Shown here in pieces: positions 24,624 through 33,720 of a DNA stretch of 64,000 nucleotides; the stretch's first letter is position 1, and each line of letters starts with the position of its first letter. The stretch is from Syntrophus sp. (in: bacteria) (GTDB lineage Bacteria; Desulfobacterota; Syntrophorhabdia; Syntrophorhabdales; Syntrophorhabdaceae): positions 1-64,000 of the forward strand of contig PNOM01000006.1 of NCBI GenBank assembly GCA_013824835.1. Reading direction: 5' to 3'. The notes beneath the pieces were generated by a model. That model made no database searches, was not told the origin of the DNA, and saw only the letters and a list, made by a program, of their open reading frames with translations. Position numbers and translations under genes: made by a program.

Positions 24624-25018
24624 AAGATGTCAACAAAAATATTATTGGCACGAGTAATCTTTGCATAGGCTGTGAATAAATCTAATTCCCCATAGCCCCG
24701 GCTTTTGGTTTGTGAGTGGGTTTTTGGCGGGTCAATGTAGTATCGCTATACTTAAGGCATCGTAACCTCCATGGTGAGCATGGTTGCAGGGGACCCCTTT
24801 CGATTGGTTCCAGCATCGAGACAAAAGAGTTCCCTCTTTCCTGTGTGCCGTGTGATCAGTTCCCTGATATCATCTGTGTCCTCCATATGCTATGGTGCAT
24901 ATTATGGACCATTGGCAGGCATTGAACGTATAAAATATTAAAATAACTAATGATGATAAATAATATTAAAAAAAGCTTGACAGAAAAATATAGGTATAAT
25001 AATGTGTTATATAGATAA

Positions 25019-25059
25019 TATGAACGATCGTTTATACATTATATGAATGATCATTCATA
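25019..25059. promoter_or_regulatory. Double palindromic operator of the TetR gene
   Basis: Two related 18-bp palindromes: 25019-25036 with core AACGATCGTT, and 25042-25059 with core AATGATCATT (this one perfect over 18 bp). Both fit ATGAAYGATCRTTYAT, and their centres are 23 bp apart, about two helical turns. They end 20 bases before the regulator's ATG, so autoregulation by the adjacent TetR protein is likely. Confidence 0.8.
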
Positions 25060-25079
25060 AAAAATAATTGGATGGTTAT

Positions 25080-25706
25080 ATGACATATCAAAAAAAATTA
25101 ACTTCCTCTGAGAAAATATTAAAGTCAGCCACCAAGCTTTTTGTAAAAAAGGGTTACAACGGGGCATCCGTGGCAGGAATAATGAAAGCTGCCGGGCTTA
25201 CGAGGGGAACCCTTTATTGCCACTTTAAAACTAAAGAACATCTTGCACGTGAAATCATCAAGCTCTTCGAAGAAAACTTTTTTAAAAAAATGGTTGCTTT
25301 CGTAGAAAAAGAAGGGGGGAGCTCGTTTAATAAAATTGAAAATATGATCCGCTTTGATATACGTTTTGCAGGAGAAAACCCTGAGCTTTGCCATTTCATG
25401 ACATTGATCTCAGCCGAAATGTGTGGCTCCGGCGAGCGACTGGAACAATATTTAAAATCAGTCTACAAAAAATGGCGTGATTTTATTGCGGGGATTCTTG
25501 ATGAAGGAAAAAAGAGTGGGGAAGTTCAGCGGGGGATTGATTCCCCTGTGCTCGCTCTCATTATTATGGGGGTTCATGATGGAGTCCTTCTGCACCTTAA
25601 GATGAATCGGGATATTACTGATTTATCCTCTTATACAAGATACTTCAGATATCTTTTGTTATACGGCATAAAGGGACAGGAATTGGCAGGAGTAATTGAA
25701 AAGTGA
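25080..25706 (+). CDS. TetR/AcrR-family transcriptional regulator
   Basis: 208 aa. The N-terminal TetR helix-turn-helix domain (SSEKILKSATKLFVKKGYNGASVAGIMKAAGLTRGTLYCHFKTKEHLAREII, about 9-59) is followed by an all-helical ligand-binding domain. It probably represses its own gene and the TRAP/beta-oxidation genes downstream, with an acyl-CoA or aromatic acid as inducer (inference). An in-frame TTG at 25068 is less likely than the ATG at 25080. A small GC hairpin follows its stop. Confidence 0.9.
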   Translation: MTYQKKLTSSEKILKSATKLFVKKGYNGASVAGIMKAAGLTRGTLYCHFKTKEHLAREIIKLFEENFFKKMVAFVEKEGGSSFNKIENMIRFDIRFAGENPELCHFMTLISAEMCGSGERLEQYLKSVYKKWRDFIAGILDEGKKSGEVQRGIDSPVLALIIMGVHDGVLLHLKMNRDITDLSSYTRYFRYLLLYGIKGQELAGVIEK

Positions 25707-25708
25707 AG

Positions 25709-25724
25709 CTGCCGAAAACGGCAG
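25709..25724 (+). terminator. Small GC hairpin after tetR
   Basis: CTGCCG and CGGCAG pair around an AAAA loop two bases after the tetR stop. No T-run follows, so it would at most partly separate tetR from dctP. Confidence 0.35.
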
Positions 25725-25793
25725 GGTAAATAAATTTGCCATGGAGAACACAACGCGTATATCAACAAAAATCTTAGCAAAAGGGGGTTTAAA

Positions 25794-26822
25794 ATGAAAA
25801 AAAGGTTGTTTCTTAGTGCAGTGGTCTGTATTTTAACGGTTCTTGCATCTTTTCTCATGTGTCAACCCGTGCAGGCACAGGATAAGTTGATCAAACTTAA
25901 ATATGCAAACTTTATTCCCCCTGCTCACAAAAACGCAGTTTTATCCGAGCAGTGGTGTAAAGAAATAGAGAAGAGAACCAACGGGCGGGTAAAAGTTAGC
26001 CATTTCGGGGGTGGCACACTTGTGAGCGCTCCGCAGATATATGACAGCACGGTAAAGGGGATCTGTGATATCGGACATTCCGTTGTATCCTATACTGCGG
26101 GACGGTTTCCGCTGAGCGAAGTGTTGGATCTTCCCCTTGGCTACTCAAGTGGGGTTCAGGCAACAAGGCTCGCAAATGCTTTCTATAAGAAGTTTAAACC
26201 AAAAGAATTTGACGATACGGAAATACTCTATATGCATGCCCATGGTCCCGGCTATTTTCATACTAAAAAGGTAATAGCGAACGTTGAAGATATAAAAGGA
26301 ATGCGAATCAAGTCGACTGGAATAAGTGCAAGAATTGTTCAGGCTATGGGCGGCGTCCCTGTAACAATGCCGATACCGGAGACATACGATGCCCTTCAGA
26401 AAGGTCTGGCGGATGGCGTGTTGCTCAATACCGATACGTTGAAGAGCCTCAGATTCGGCGACTACTGTCATTGCACCATAGAAAACAATGGTCTTGGATA
26501 TACTATTTCCTTTTTCATTACTATGAACAAAGAAAAGTGGAACAGTTTGCCTCCTGACATTCAAAATATTTTCAGGCAGGTGAGCGCGGAATATGCCGAA
26601 AAGATGGGGCGAGCATGGGATGAGGCGGACAAAGAGGCAAAGGAGTTTGTAATGCAGAAAGGAGGACACAAGTTTGTAGTTGCCTCCAAAGAAGAAGTGG
26701 CAAGGGCTCGGGAAAAGGTGAAACCCATTGTTAACGATTATGTGCAAAAAATGAAGGCAAAAAACCTGCCCGGCGAAGATGCTCTCAAGTTCTGCCAGGA
26801 TTGGCTTAAGGCAAATCCGTAA
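25794..26822 (+). CDS. dctP: TRAP transporter substrate-binding protein (DctP family)
   Basis: 342 aa. The signal peptide (LFLSAVVCILTVLASFLMC, cleavage near VQAQD) is followed by LKYANFIPPAHKNAVLSEQWCKEIEKRTNGRVKV and the ligand region IKGMRIKSTGISARIVQAMGGVPVTMPIPETY. The Arg of GMRIKSTG is the expected carboxylate-binding residue. Paralogous to the minus-strand DctP but clearly diverged, so the two systems probably take different acids. First structural gene after tetR. Confidence 0.93.
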   Translation: MKKRLFLSAVVCILTVLASFLMCQPVQAQDKLIKLKYANFIPPAHKNAVLSEQWCKEIEKRTNGRVKVSHFGGGTLVSAPQIYDSTVKGICDIGHSVVSYTAGRFPLSEVLDLPLGYSSGVQATRLANAFYKKFKPKEFDDTEILYMHAHGPGYFHTKKVIANVEDIKGMRIKSTGISARIVQAMGGVPVTMPIPETYDALQKGLADGVLLNTDTLKSLRFGDYCHCTIENNGLGYTISFFITMNKEKWNSLPPDIQNIFRQVSAEYAEKMGRAWDEADKEAKEFVMQKGGHKFVVASKEEVARAREKVKPIVNDYVQKMKAKNLPGEDALKFCQDWLKANP

Positions 26823-26884
26823 GATGCTGTTCCTATTTTCAAAGGTTTACAGAGTTTTTGAACATAAATAAGTTGGAGGAGCAG

Positions 26885-27367
26885 ATGAAAGCATATATTA
26901 CGGCTATTGCAAATATCAGTAAGGGTATGCAGTGGGTCGCAGGTGTGACGATGTGCGTGATAATGGCTGTAACGCTTGTAGACGTCATCATGAGGCCTTT
27001 AGGACACCCAATCGTTGGTGCTCTTGAGATCATCTCGTTTCTGGGAGCAATTGTCGTTGGGTTTGCCGTTCCCTATACGTCACTAACGAACGGTCATATA
27101 TATGTGGATTTTCTGATCAACAGGTTTTCAAGTGACCGGAGGAACGTAATATTCGTAATCACACGAATTATGGGAATTTTTCTGTTTTTTATACTGGGCT
27201 GGTTCTTTTTTTCTATGGCGATGGATCTCTATATGAAGGGGGAGGTGAGCACAACGTTCAGGCTTCCCTTCTATCCCATCGCAGCCGGGCTTGGCGTAAG
27301 CTGCTTTGTCCAAGTTCTTGCGCTGACGTGTAACATAATAAAAACATACGGAGACGCTCATGAATGA
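26885..27367 (+). CDS. dctQ: TRAP transporter small permease (DctQ family)
   Basis: 160 aa with four membrane helices and the family motif ALEIISFLGAIVVGFAVPYT. ATG at 26885 is preceded by GGAGGA, so the in-frame TTG at 26858 is not needed. The stop overlaps the dctM start by 8 bp, indicating coupled translation of the two membrane subunits. Confidence 0.9.
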   Translation: MKAYITAIANISKGMQWVAGVTMCVIMAVTLVDVIMRPLGHPIVGALEIISFLGAIVVGFAVPYTSLTNGHIYVDFLINRFSSDRRNVIFVITRIMGIFLFFILGWFFFSMAMDLYMKGEVSTTFRLPFYPIAAGLGVSCFVQVLALTCNIIKTYGDAHE

Positions 27368-28661
27368 TGTTGCAATAGGGATCGTGGCCATAGCCATCCT
27401 GATGGCCCTGTTTCTAACCGGTATTGAGTTGGCTTTTGCCATGGCGCTTATAGGGTTTCTCGGCTATGCCTATCTCGTTTCATTTTCGGCGGCTTGTAAC
27501 CTTCTTGCGAAAGATTTTTTTGAAACCTTCAGTTCTTATACGTTGACGGTGATACCCCTCTTTGTCCTTATGGGGCAGATAGCCTACAATTCAGGCACCG
27601 CAAAGCGGCTCTATGGGGCTGCATATAAGTTTGTCGGTCATGTGCCGGGTGGTCTTGCCATGACAACAGTGGTAGCCGCCACGCTCTTCAAGGCTATGTG
27701 CGGTTCTACCCTTGCCACGGCAGCTACCTTTGCCAGCCTTGCAGTTCCTGAGATGCAAAGGTATGGATACAGCAGGAAACTTTCCACCGGCATTGTGGCG
27801 TCAGTCGGAACCCTTGGGGTTATTTTCCCGCCCAGCATTACCCTTATTATCTTCGGTCTTATTGCGGAACAATCAATAGGACAGCTTTTTCTTGCGGGGA
27901 TAATACCGGGTCTTATGATTTCCCTTTTCTTTATGTGCATCATCTATGGATGGGTAAAAATAAACCCTTCCATTGCCCCGAAGGCCGAGCGTTTTTCGTG
28001 GAAGGAAAGGATACGTTCCGTACCGGATCTGCTTTGGGTAGCCATTATCTTTACCGTCGTCATGGGGGGGCTCATGAAGGGGTTTTTTTCACCAACCGAG
28101 GCAGCAACTATAGGCACTGTCGCAGTCCTGATAGTTGCTTTCGGGAAAGAACATTTACCGTTCAAAAAGCTTATTATATCCTTTGATGAATCTCTCAGAA
28201 CCGGCTGCATGGTTCTCACTCTCTTGGCCGGCTCCGCAGTGCTTGGTCACTTTCTTGCCATAACCGAGATTCCTATGATGGCAGCGGATTGGACCGCAGG
28301 CCTGTCCCTCAATAGGAATCTGATACTGATTTGTATCATGCTCATTTATCTAATAGGCGGATCTTTTATCGACGACCTCGCGTTCATGATACTGGCTACA
28401 CCCATCTTTTACCCGGTTGTACAGAAGCTGGGTTTCGATCCCATATGGTTTGGCATAATGATCGGTATTACCGTCATGATAGGGGCAGTTATTCCACCGG
28501 TAGCAATGTGTGTTTTTGTGGTTAAAAAGATCACAGGTGAAGATTTCAAAGTAATATACGGAGGTGTATACCCCTTCCTGCTTAGCCTTTTTGCCTGTGC
28601 AGTTATTCTTTTTATTTTTCCGCAGATTGCAACTTTTTTGCCCGGATTATTCATGAAGTAG
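27360..28661 (+). CDS. dctM: TRAP transporter large permease (DctM family)
   Basis: 433 aa polytopic DctM protein. Family stretches visible: VIPLFVLMGQIAYNSG, LFKAMCGSTLATAATFASLAVPEM, GTLGVIFPPSITLIIFGLIAEQS and FIDDLAFMILATPIFYPV. It forms the transport channel with DctQ. The fatty-acid-type catabolic operon starts 51 bp downstream in the same direction, so transport and breakdown are probably co-regulated. Confidence 0.93.
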   Translation: MNDVAIGIVAIAILMALFLTGIELAFAMALIGFLGYAYLVSFSAACNLLAKDFFETFSSYTLTVIPLFVLMGQIAYNSGTAKRLYGAAYKFVGHVPGGLAMTTVVAATLFKAMCGSTLATAATFASLAVPEMQRYGYSRKLSTGIVASVGTLGVIFPPSITLIIFGLIAEQSIGQLFLAGIIPGLMISLFFMCIIYGWVKINPSIAPKAERFSWKERIRSVPDLLWVAIIFTVVMGGLMKGFFSPTEAATIGTVAVLIVAFGKEHLPFKKLIISFDESLRTGCMVLTLLAGSAVLGHFLAITEIPMMAADWTAGLSLNRNLILICIMLIYLIGGSFIDDLAFMILATPIFYPVVQKLGFDPIWFGIMIGITVMIGAVIPPVAMCVFVVKKITGEDFKVIYGGVYPFLLSLFACAVILFIFPQIATFLPGLFMK

Positions 28662-28711
28662 GAAGTGCATGGTATGAGACAGGGCAGAGAAATAAAGAAA
28701 CGAGGACAATA

Positions 28712-29485
28712 ATGACAGAATCAGATTTTATTAAGAACAGTATTGAAGACAATATTGTTTTTGTTACGATAGACCGGTCGCCGGTCAACGTACTTGGATT
28801 TGCGCACTTTGAGATGCTTTGTCAAAGTATCCTGGAGTTTGTAGAGAGGAAAGATATAAGAGCCATCATTCTTTCGGGAAATGACAAGGTTTTTGTCTCA
28901 GGATTTGATATCAAGGAGATTGCAGTCATGAAGAAGCCTGATCAGGTCAAACAGGCAACCATGCAGATAAAACACCTTTTGACGAGAATAGAAACAGCAG
29001 GAAAGCCTATTATTGCGGCTGTCAGGGGTAGTTGTTTTGGCGGAGGATTCGAACTCATGTTGGCGTGTCACCTAAGAATAGCCGCGGATGAAGCAAGACT
29101 CGCGCTGCCTGAAATCAATTTGGCAACTATCCCCACTTTTGGCGGGACCGTAAGACTACCCAAAATCATTGGTCGTGCGCGTGCCCTGGAAATGATTCTT
29201 ACGGGAAAAATAATATCAGGCGAGGAAGCGTTCCGGATAGGACTGGTAAATAAGGTCTGTAAAGGCGAAGAGCTTCTTTCTACGGCCAAATCGCTGGCGC
29301 GCAGCATTTCTGAAAAAGGGGCGCTGGCCGTTGAAGCTGCCATCAAGTCGGTAATAGCAGCAAATGAACTTGACACAGAGCAGGCAATGAAGCTGGAATC
29401 AGAGTTATCCGGATATTTAGTTGAAACAAAGGACTTGAAAGATAATATTGCAGCCTTCTTTGAGAAAAAAAGGGCTGTTTCATAA
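28712..29485 (+). CDS. Enoyl-CoA hydratase/isomerase family protein
   Basis: 257-aa crotonase-fold enzyme. The oxyanion-hole and active-site stretches are present: VSGFDIKEIA, AAVRGSCFGGGFELMLACHLRIAADEARLALPEINLATIPTFGGT. The first catalytic Glu of hydratases would lie in the GGGFELML region (E present), and the second in LPEINLATIPTFGGT (E present), so hydratase activity is plausible. It is expected to add water to a 2-enoyl-CoA in beta-oxidation. Confidence 0.9.
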   Translation: MTESDFIKNSIEDNIVFVTIDRSPVNVLGFAHFEMLCQSILEFVERKDIRAIILSGNDKVFVSGFDIKEIAVMKKPDQVKQATMQIKHLLTRIETAGKPIIAAVRGSCFGGGFELMLACHLRIAADEARLALPEINLATIPTFGGTVRLPKIIGRARALEMILTGKIISGEEAFRIGLVNKVCKGEELLSTAKSLARSISEKGALAVEAAIKSVIAANELDTEQAMKLESELSGYLVETKDLKDNIAAFFEKKRAVS

Positions 29486-29511
29486 AATCATAAGGTTGGA
29501 GGTTTAAGGCG

Positions 29512-30990
29512 ATGAATCTCGCAGAGATTATAAGAAAATCATCTATCCGTTCTCCGGATAAAGAGGCTATTCTCTTCAGAAACAAATCTATTACCTACAA
29601 AACCCTCGATAAGCAGACAAACAGGCTTGCCAACCTCATTACCTCAATGGGGCTTAAGAAGGGTGAACGGGTAGGCTTGATGATGTCGAACCGGCCCGAA
29701 TTTGTGACTGCCTTTTTCGGTATTCTTAAGGCCGGCGTAGTTCCTGTTCCCATCAACGCCCAATTCAAAGAGAAAGAGCTTGCCTATGTTCTAACGAACA
29801 GCGGGGCATCGGGGTTGATCACCGAAGCCTCATATATGCCCATTTTCGATAACATCAGGAATGATATCCCGGACTGTTCAAGAGTCATCCTTGCCGGTGA
29901 AATGGAAAGACTCTTAGAGGACATGTCCGAAGAAACAGTAATCGCTGAAGTCCTTGAAGATGATATAGCGATGTTTATGTATACATCAGGATCGACAGGC
30001 AACCCCAAAGGGGTCATGCTGACCCATAACAACCTCTATTCAAACGCTGTCGTGGCTTCACAGATTATATCCGCAATGTCTTACACTGATTCCGTTTTTG
30101 TCGTAATCCCCTACTTCCACATTTATGCAATGAACTGGGGCATGATTGCACCGCTCAGCCAGGGAGCTACAATAGTTATTATGGAACGTTTTGTCCCCGA
30201 GGATGTTTTTGAAGCAGTAAAGAAAAATCGGATTACCGTCTTCCTGGGTGTTCCGACGATTTACCATCGCCTGTCCGCTCAACCAAACGCAAGAAAAGAA
30301 GATTTCTCGTCTGTGCGTTACGCCCTCTGCGGCGGCGCTCCCCTCCCTGTGACCCTGATCGAGGAGACAGAAAAAAAAATCGGTATGCGTATTCACGAGG
30401 GATACGGGCAGACAGAAACCTCTCCCATCGTCACGGTCAACCGTTTCGGAGAAATTAGAAAATCAGGTTCCGCCGGTCCTGCGGCCCCCGGGGTAGAGAT
30501 AAAGATACTTGACGATGCAGGAGAAGAGATGCCCTGCGGACAGGATGGCGAAATTGCTGTCAAAGGACCTAATGTTATGAAAGGCTATTACAGGTTAGAC
30601 AATGAAACGGAAAGGGCGTTGAGAAACGGCTGGTTTTTTACCGGCGATATCGGGCGACTGGATGAGGATGGTTACTTGTATATTACCGACCGGAAAGGAG
30701 ACCTGATTATCTCCGGCGGCCACAACATCTACCCGAGGGAGGTCGAGGATGTTCTTGCCTATCATCCGGATCTTGTAGAATCAGCAGTTATCGGAGTTCC
30801 GGACAAAGACATGGGGGAAGTGATTAAAGCCTTTGTTGTAGTAAAACAAGGTAAGGATTTAGAGCCAGAGGCAATATTTAAGTTTTGCAAAGAAAGGACG
30901 GCGGCTTTCAAGGTCCCCAGGTATATAGAGTATCGGGATGCACTGCCCAAGGACGGACCGGGAAAAATTATCAAAAAGCTGCTCAGATAG
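29512..30990 (+). CDS. Acyl-CoA synthetase (AMP-forming)
   Basis: 492-aa ANL-superfamily ligase that activates a carboxylic acid to its CoA ester through an acyl-adenylate. Motifs: P-loop MYTSGSTGNPKG (about 156-167), GYGQTETSP (about 300-308), FFTGDIGRLDEDGYLYITDRKGD (about 380) and the C-terminal catalytic Lys in GPGKIIKK. One of two ligases in this operon; they are not recent duplicates. The substrate (fatty, dicarboxylic or aromatic) is not decided by sequence. Confidence 0.9.
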   Translation: MNLAEIIRKSSIRSPDKEAILFRNKSITYKTLDKQTNRLANLITSMGLKKGERVGLMMSNRPEFVTAFFGILKAGVVPVPINAQFKEKELAYVLTNSGASGLITEASYMPIFDNIRNDIPDCSRVILAGEMERLLEDMSEETVIAEVLEDDIAMFMYTSGSTGNPKGVMLTHNNLYSNAVVASQIISAMSYTDSVFVVIPYFHIYAMNWGMIAPLSQGATIVIMERFVPEDVFEAVKKNRITVFLGVPTIYHRLSAQPNARKEDFSSVRYALCGGAPLPVTLIEETEKKIGMRIHEGYGQTETSPIVTVNRFGEIRKSGSAGPAAPGVEIKILDDAGEEMPCGQDGEIAVKGPNVMKGYYRLDNETERALRNGWFFTGDIGRLDEDGYLYITDRKGDLIISGGHNIYPREVEDVLAYHPDLVESAVIGVPDKDMGEVIKAFVVVKQGKDLEPEAIFKFCKERTAAFKVPRYIEYRDALPKDGPGKIIKKLLR

Positions 30991-30999
30991 GAGGCGTGA

Positions 31000-32178
31000 A
31001 TGGATATTAAACAAGTGGGGATCGTAGGGGGCGGGATAATGGGTGCAGGAATCGTGCAAACACTTTCTTCTTTTGGCTATCCCGTCTATTTCAAGGACGT
31101 GAACGATCAACTTGTAGATAAATGTTTTATGCAGGTTGAGAAAATATATGAATCGGCTGTTAAAAAAGGAAAACTGACCGGGGAGCAAGCAAAGGAGAGG
31201 CTTTCCCTGATCAAGGGTGGTACCGACGATAAGGGGTTCGACCAGGTTGATCTGGTTATTGAGGCTGTTCCGGAAAACCTTGAGATAAAAAGGCAGGTCT
31301 TCCATCTTCTTGACAGGATATGCAAACAAGGAGCCATACTGGCTACCAATACATCATCCTTTTCGGTAAGCCGGATCGCAACTTTCACATCGAGGAATTC
31401 ACAAGTCGTAGGGATGCATTGGTTTAATCCTTCTCACGTGATGAGGCTTATAGAAATAGTTTCCGGCGTTGAGACCTCTCCTGAGGTGGTAGAGAGCGTT
31501 ATTGATTTTTGCGGCAGGCTGGGAAAAAATCCGGTTCAGGTAAAGGAATGTGCGGGATTTCTGGTCAACCGCTTGCTTGGTATCTATATGAACGAGGCAC
31601 TTTTCATGCTTGAAGAGGAAGGGACACCAATATTGATTGACCAGGCGGCAATTAATATTGGTATGCCCATGGGGCCTTTGATGCTTGGAGATATGGTGGG
31701 ATGGGATGTTATCTATCATTCGAACCGGACCCTTTATGAAGAGTACGGCACAAGATTCGCTCTGCCGAAGCTATTTTCTAAAATGATTGAAGAGGGTAAA
31801 CTGGGGCAGAAGGTAAAAAATGGGATATATCCTGCCGGCCAGGAATTTGTCTATCCGGAACATATAGAGTCTGATGCCCACCTGCAGGTTCTTTCAAACC
31901 GGCTTCTCTTTGTAATGCTTAATGAGGGAATCAGGTGTCTTGAAGAAAAAGTGGCGTCAGCAAGCAACATTGACCGGGCTCTCCAACTGGGAGCCGCAAT
32001 GCCTAAAGGGCCAATATCCTGGGCTGACGAATTAGGGCTTGATATTCTCTTTCAGGGGCTCGAACGGTTTAAAGCTATGTACGGCGAACGCTTCTGGCCT
32101 TCTCCTCTCCTCAGACGATTGGCCCAGGCCGGTTACTTAGGAAACAAGTCAGGAAAAGGACTTTCTATTTTAGCATAA
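31000..32178 (+). CDS. 3-hydroxyacyl-CoA dehydrogenase
   Basis: 392 aa. N-terminal NAD-binding Rossmann motif GGGIMGAGIVQTL (about 9-21), the family signature ATNTSSFSVSRIATFT (around 115) and the catalytic HWFNPSHVMRLIEIV segment. The C-terminal half carries two helical 3HCDH domains, giving a longer form than the minimal 280-aa enzyme. It oxidises a 3-hydroxyacyl-CoA to the 3-keto compound. AGGAGG precedes the ATG. Confidence 0.93.
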   Translation: MDIKQVGIVGGGIMGAGIVQTLSSFGYPVYFKDVNDQLVDKCFMQVEKIYESAVKKGKLTGEQAKERLSLIKGGTDDKGFDQVDLVIEAVPENLEIKRQVFHLLDRICKQGAILATNTSSFSVSRIATFTSRNSQVVGMHWFNPSHVMRLIEIVSGVETSPEVVESVIDFCGRLGKNPVQVKECAGFLVNRLLGIYMNEALFMLEEEGTPILIDQAAINIGMPMGPLMLGDMVGWDVIYHSNRTLYEEYGTRFALPKLFSKMIEEGKLGQKVKNGIYPAGQEFVYPEHIESDAHLQVLSNRLLFVMLNEGIRCLEEKVASASNIDRALQLGAAMPKGPISWADELGLDILFQGLERFKAMYGERFWPSPLLRRLAQAGYLGNKSGKGLSILA

Positions 32179-32188
32179 GGAGAAGACA

Positions 32189-33706
32189 ATGGTAAAAAAT
32201 CTCGCAGGTTTGCTTGAGCAGGATGCAGCCAAATTCCCGGATGATCCTGGAATAATTTTCAAAGGGAAAAAGATAACCTACAGGGAACTTAATACAAAGG
32301 CAGGGCAGATCGCATCAGCTCTGAAAAAAATGGGTATTTCAAAAGGAGACCATATTGGTATACACCTCCCTAACTGTCCTGAATTCGTCATAACGTATTT
32401 CGGGATCTTAAAAGTAGGTGCAACGGTAATACCTTTCAATGTGATGCTGAAGGAGCAGGAAATCCATTATCTTCTTATTGATGCGAGCGTGAAGATTCTT
32501 TTTACGCTGAAGGAGTTTCTTCCTGAAGCGAAGCCTGCTTTAAGAGGAATAAGCGGGTTCAAGGGAATGGTTGTCGTTGGGGGTGCGAAAGAGGAAGGAA
32601 TCCCGTTTGATACTATGTTTGACCCCTCTAATCCGGTTATGACGGCTGTTGACGTTGTCCCGGAAGAAGACCTCGCAGTTATCTTTTATACGTCGGGGAC
32701 AACAGGTAAGCCCAAAGGGGCTATGCTAACCCATGCCAACATGACCTCAAACGCATTTGCCACAGCGGAAACATACAAATATTCCCACAAAGACATCATT
32801 ATTTCGGCAATGCCCATGTTTCATGCTGCCGGACAGACAAACGTGATGACCGCTGCTTTCAGTCAGGGTGCGGCAGTCGTATTGCTGCCTCGTTTTACAC
32901 CGGAACAGGTTTTTGAAGCGCTGACTACAGAGAAGGCAACGGTCTTCATCGGTGTTCCGACAATGTATTTCCAGATTCTTTATAGTAAACAGGCAGAACG
33001 TTTTGCAGAAAATAATCTGAGACTTTGCCTGGTAGGCGCTGCCTCAATGCCTGAGAAGATACTCAAGGAATTTGGCGATAAATTCAAAGTAGTAATAAGC
33101 GAAGGATACGGTATTTCGGAAGCTGCCCCTGTTGTTTCACATAACCCTGTCGACGGGTTAAAGAAGGCGCTTTCGATCGGGATAGCTATTCCTGGTGTTG
33201 AAATGAAGATATATGACGATGACGACAATGAACTTCCACTAGGTCAGGTTGGAGAACTTGTTATAAGAGGACCGAATATAATGAAGGGCTACTTGAACCA
33301 GCCGCAAGAGAGCGCGGAAGCGCTCCGTGGCGGGTGGCTCCACTCGGGTGACATGGCCTACATGGACGAGGACAAATATTTTTTCATTGTGGACAGGAAG
33401 AAGGATATGATCCTGACGGGTGGATTTAACATCTATCCGAGAGAAATCGAGGAAATGCTCTTTACCCACCCAAAGGTGGCGGAAGCAGCCGTTGTTGGTA
33501 TTGCCGATCAGGAAAAGGGTGAAAAAGCAAAGGCTTTTATTGTACTGAAGGAGGGAGAAACAGCGACAGCCGAAGACATTGTGGAGTTTTGCCGTGCCAG
33601 GGTGGCCGCGTACAAAGCCCCCAGAGAGATAGAATTTGTAAAAAGCCTTCCAAGGAATGCAGCGGGAAAGGTACTCAAGCGGGTTCTCCGCGGAGATAAG
33701 GAATGA
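32189..33706 (+). CDS. Acyl-CoA synthetase (AMP-forming), second copy
   Basis: 505-aa ANL ligase. Motifs: P-loop FYTSGTTGKPKG (about 169-180), GYGISEAAPVVSHNP (about 307-321), HSGDMAYMDEDKYFFIVDRKKD and the terminal AAGKVLKR Lys. Close to bacterial long-chain-fatty-acid-CoA ligases in layout. Eleven bases after the dehydrogenase gene. Two different ligases flanking the dehydrogenase suggest two acids, or two stages of one pathway, need activation. Confidence 0.9.
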   Translation: MVKNLAGLLEQDAAKFPDDPGIIFKGKKITYRELNTKAGQIASALKKMGISKGDHIGIHLPNCPEFVITYFGILKVGATVIPFNVMLKEQEIHYLLIDASVKILFTLKEFLPEAKPALRGISGFKGMVVVGGAKEEGIPFDTMFDPSNPVMTAVDVVPEEDLAVIFYTSGTTGKPKGAMLTHANMTSNAFATAETYKYSHKDIIISAMPMFHAAGQTNVMTAAFSQGAAVVLLPRFTPEQVFEALTTEKATVFIGVPTMYFQILYSKQAERFAENNLRLCLVGAASMPEKILKEFGDKFKVVISEGYGISEAAPVVSHNPVDGLKKALSIGIAIPGVEMKIYDDDDNELPLGQVGELVIRGPNIMKGYLNQPQESAEALRGGWLHSGDMAYMDEDKYFFIVDRKKDMILTGGFNIYPREIEEMLFTHPKVAEAAVVGIADQEKGEKAKAFIVLKEGETATAEDIVEFCRARVAAYKAPREIEFVKSLPRNAAGKVLKRVLRGDKE

Positions 33707-33720
33707 GAAAGGAGAAGAAA

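Larger units (their letters stand above)
24413..25018. other. 606-bp gap upstream of the minus-strand TRAP operon
   Basis: The left part holds possible divergent promoters and the AGTATAC repeats described separately. From about 24630 to 24960 I see no convincing gene. A 44-codon minus-strand frame (24752-24886, beginning MEDTDDIREL) has codon use like the neighbours but no RBS and matches nothing I know; it may be a gene remnant. A TTGACA at 24977 and TATAAT at 24995-25000 lie too close (12 bp) for a standard promoter. Confidence 0.5.

Noticed and set aside
24752-24886. 44-codon minus-strand ORF beginning MEDTDDIREL
   Set aside because: Codon use is plausible, but there is no RBS and no recognisable homologue; kept only as a remark in the gap entry.
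24716-24925. 69-codon plus-strand ORF in the TRAP intergenic region
   Set aside because: No RBS, amino-acid content unlike a real protein, no family match; more likely non-coding or remnant DNA.
24977-25000. TTGACA and TATAAT as the tetR promoter
   Set aside because: Spacing is 12 bp, too short for a standard promoter; the true promoter is unclear.
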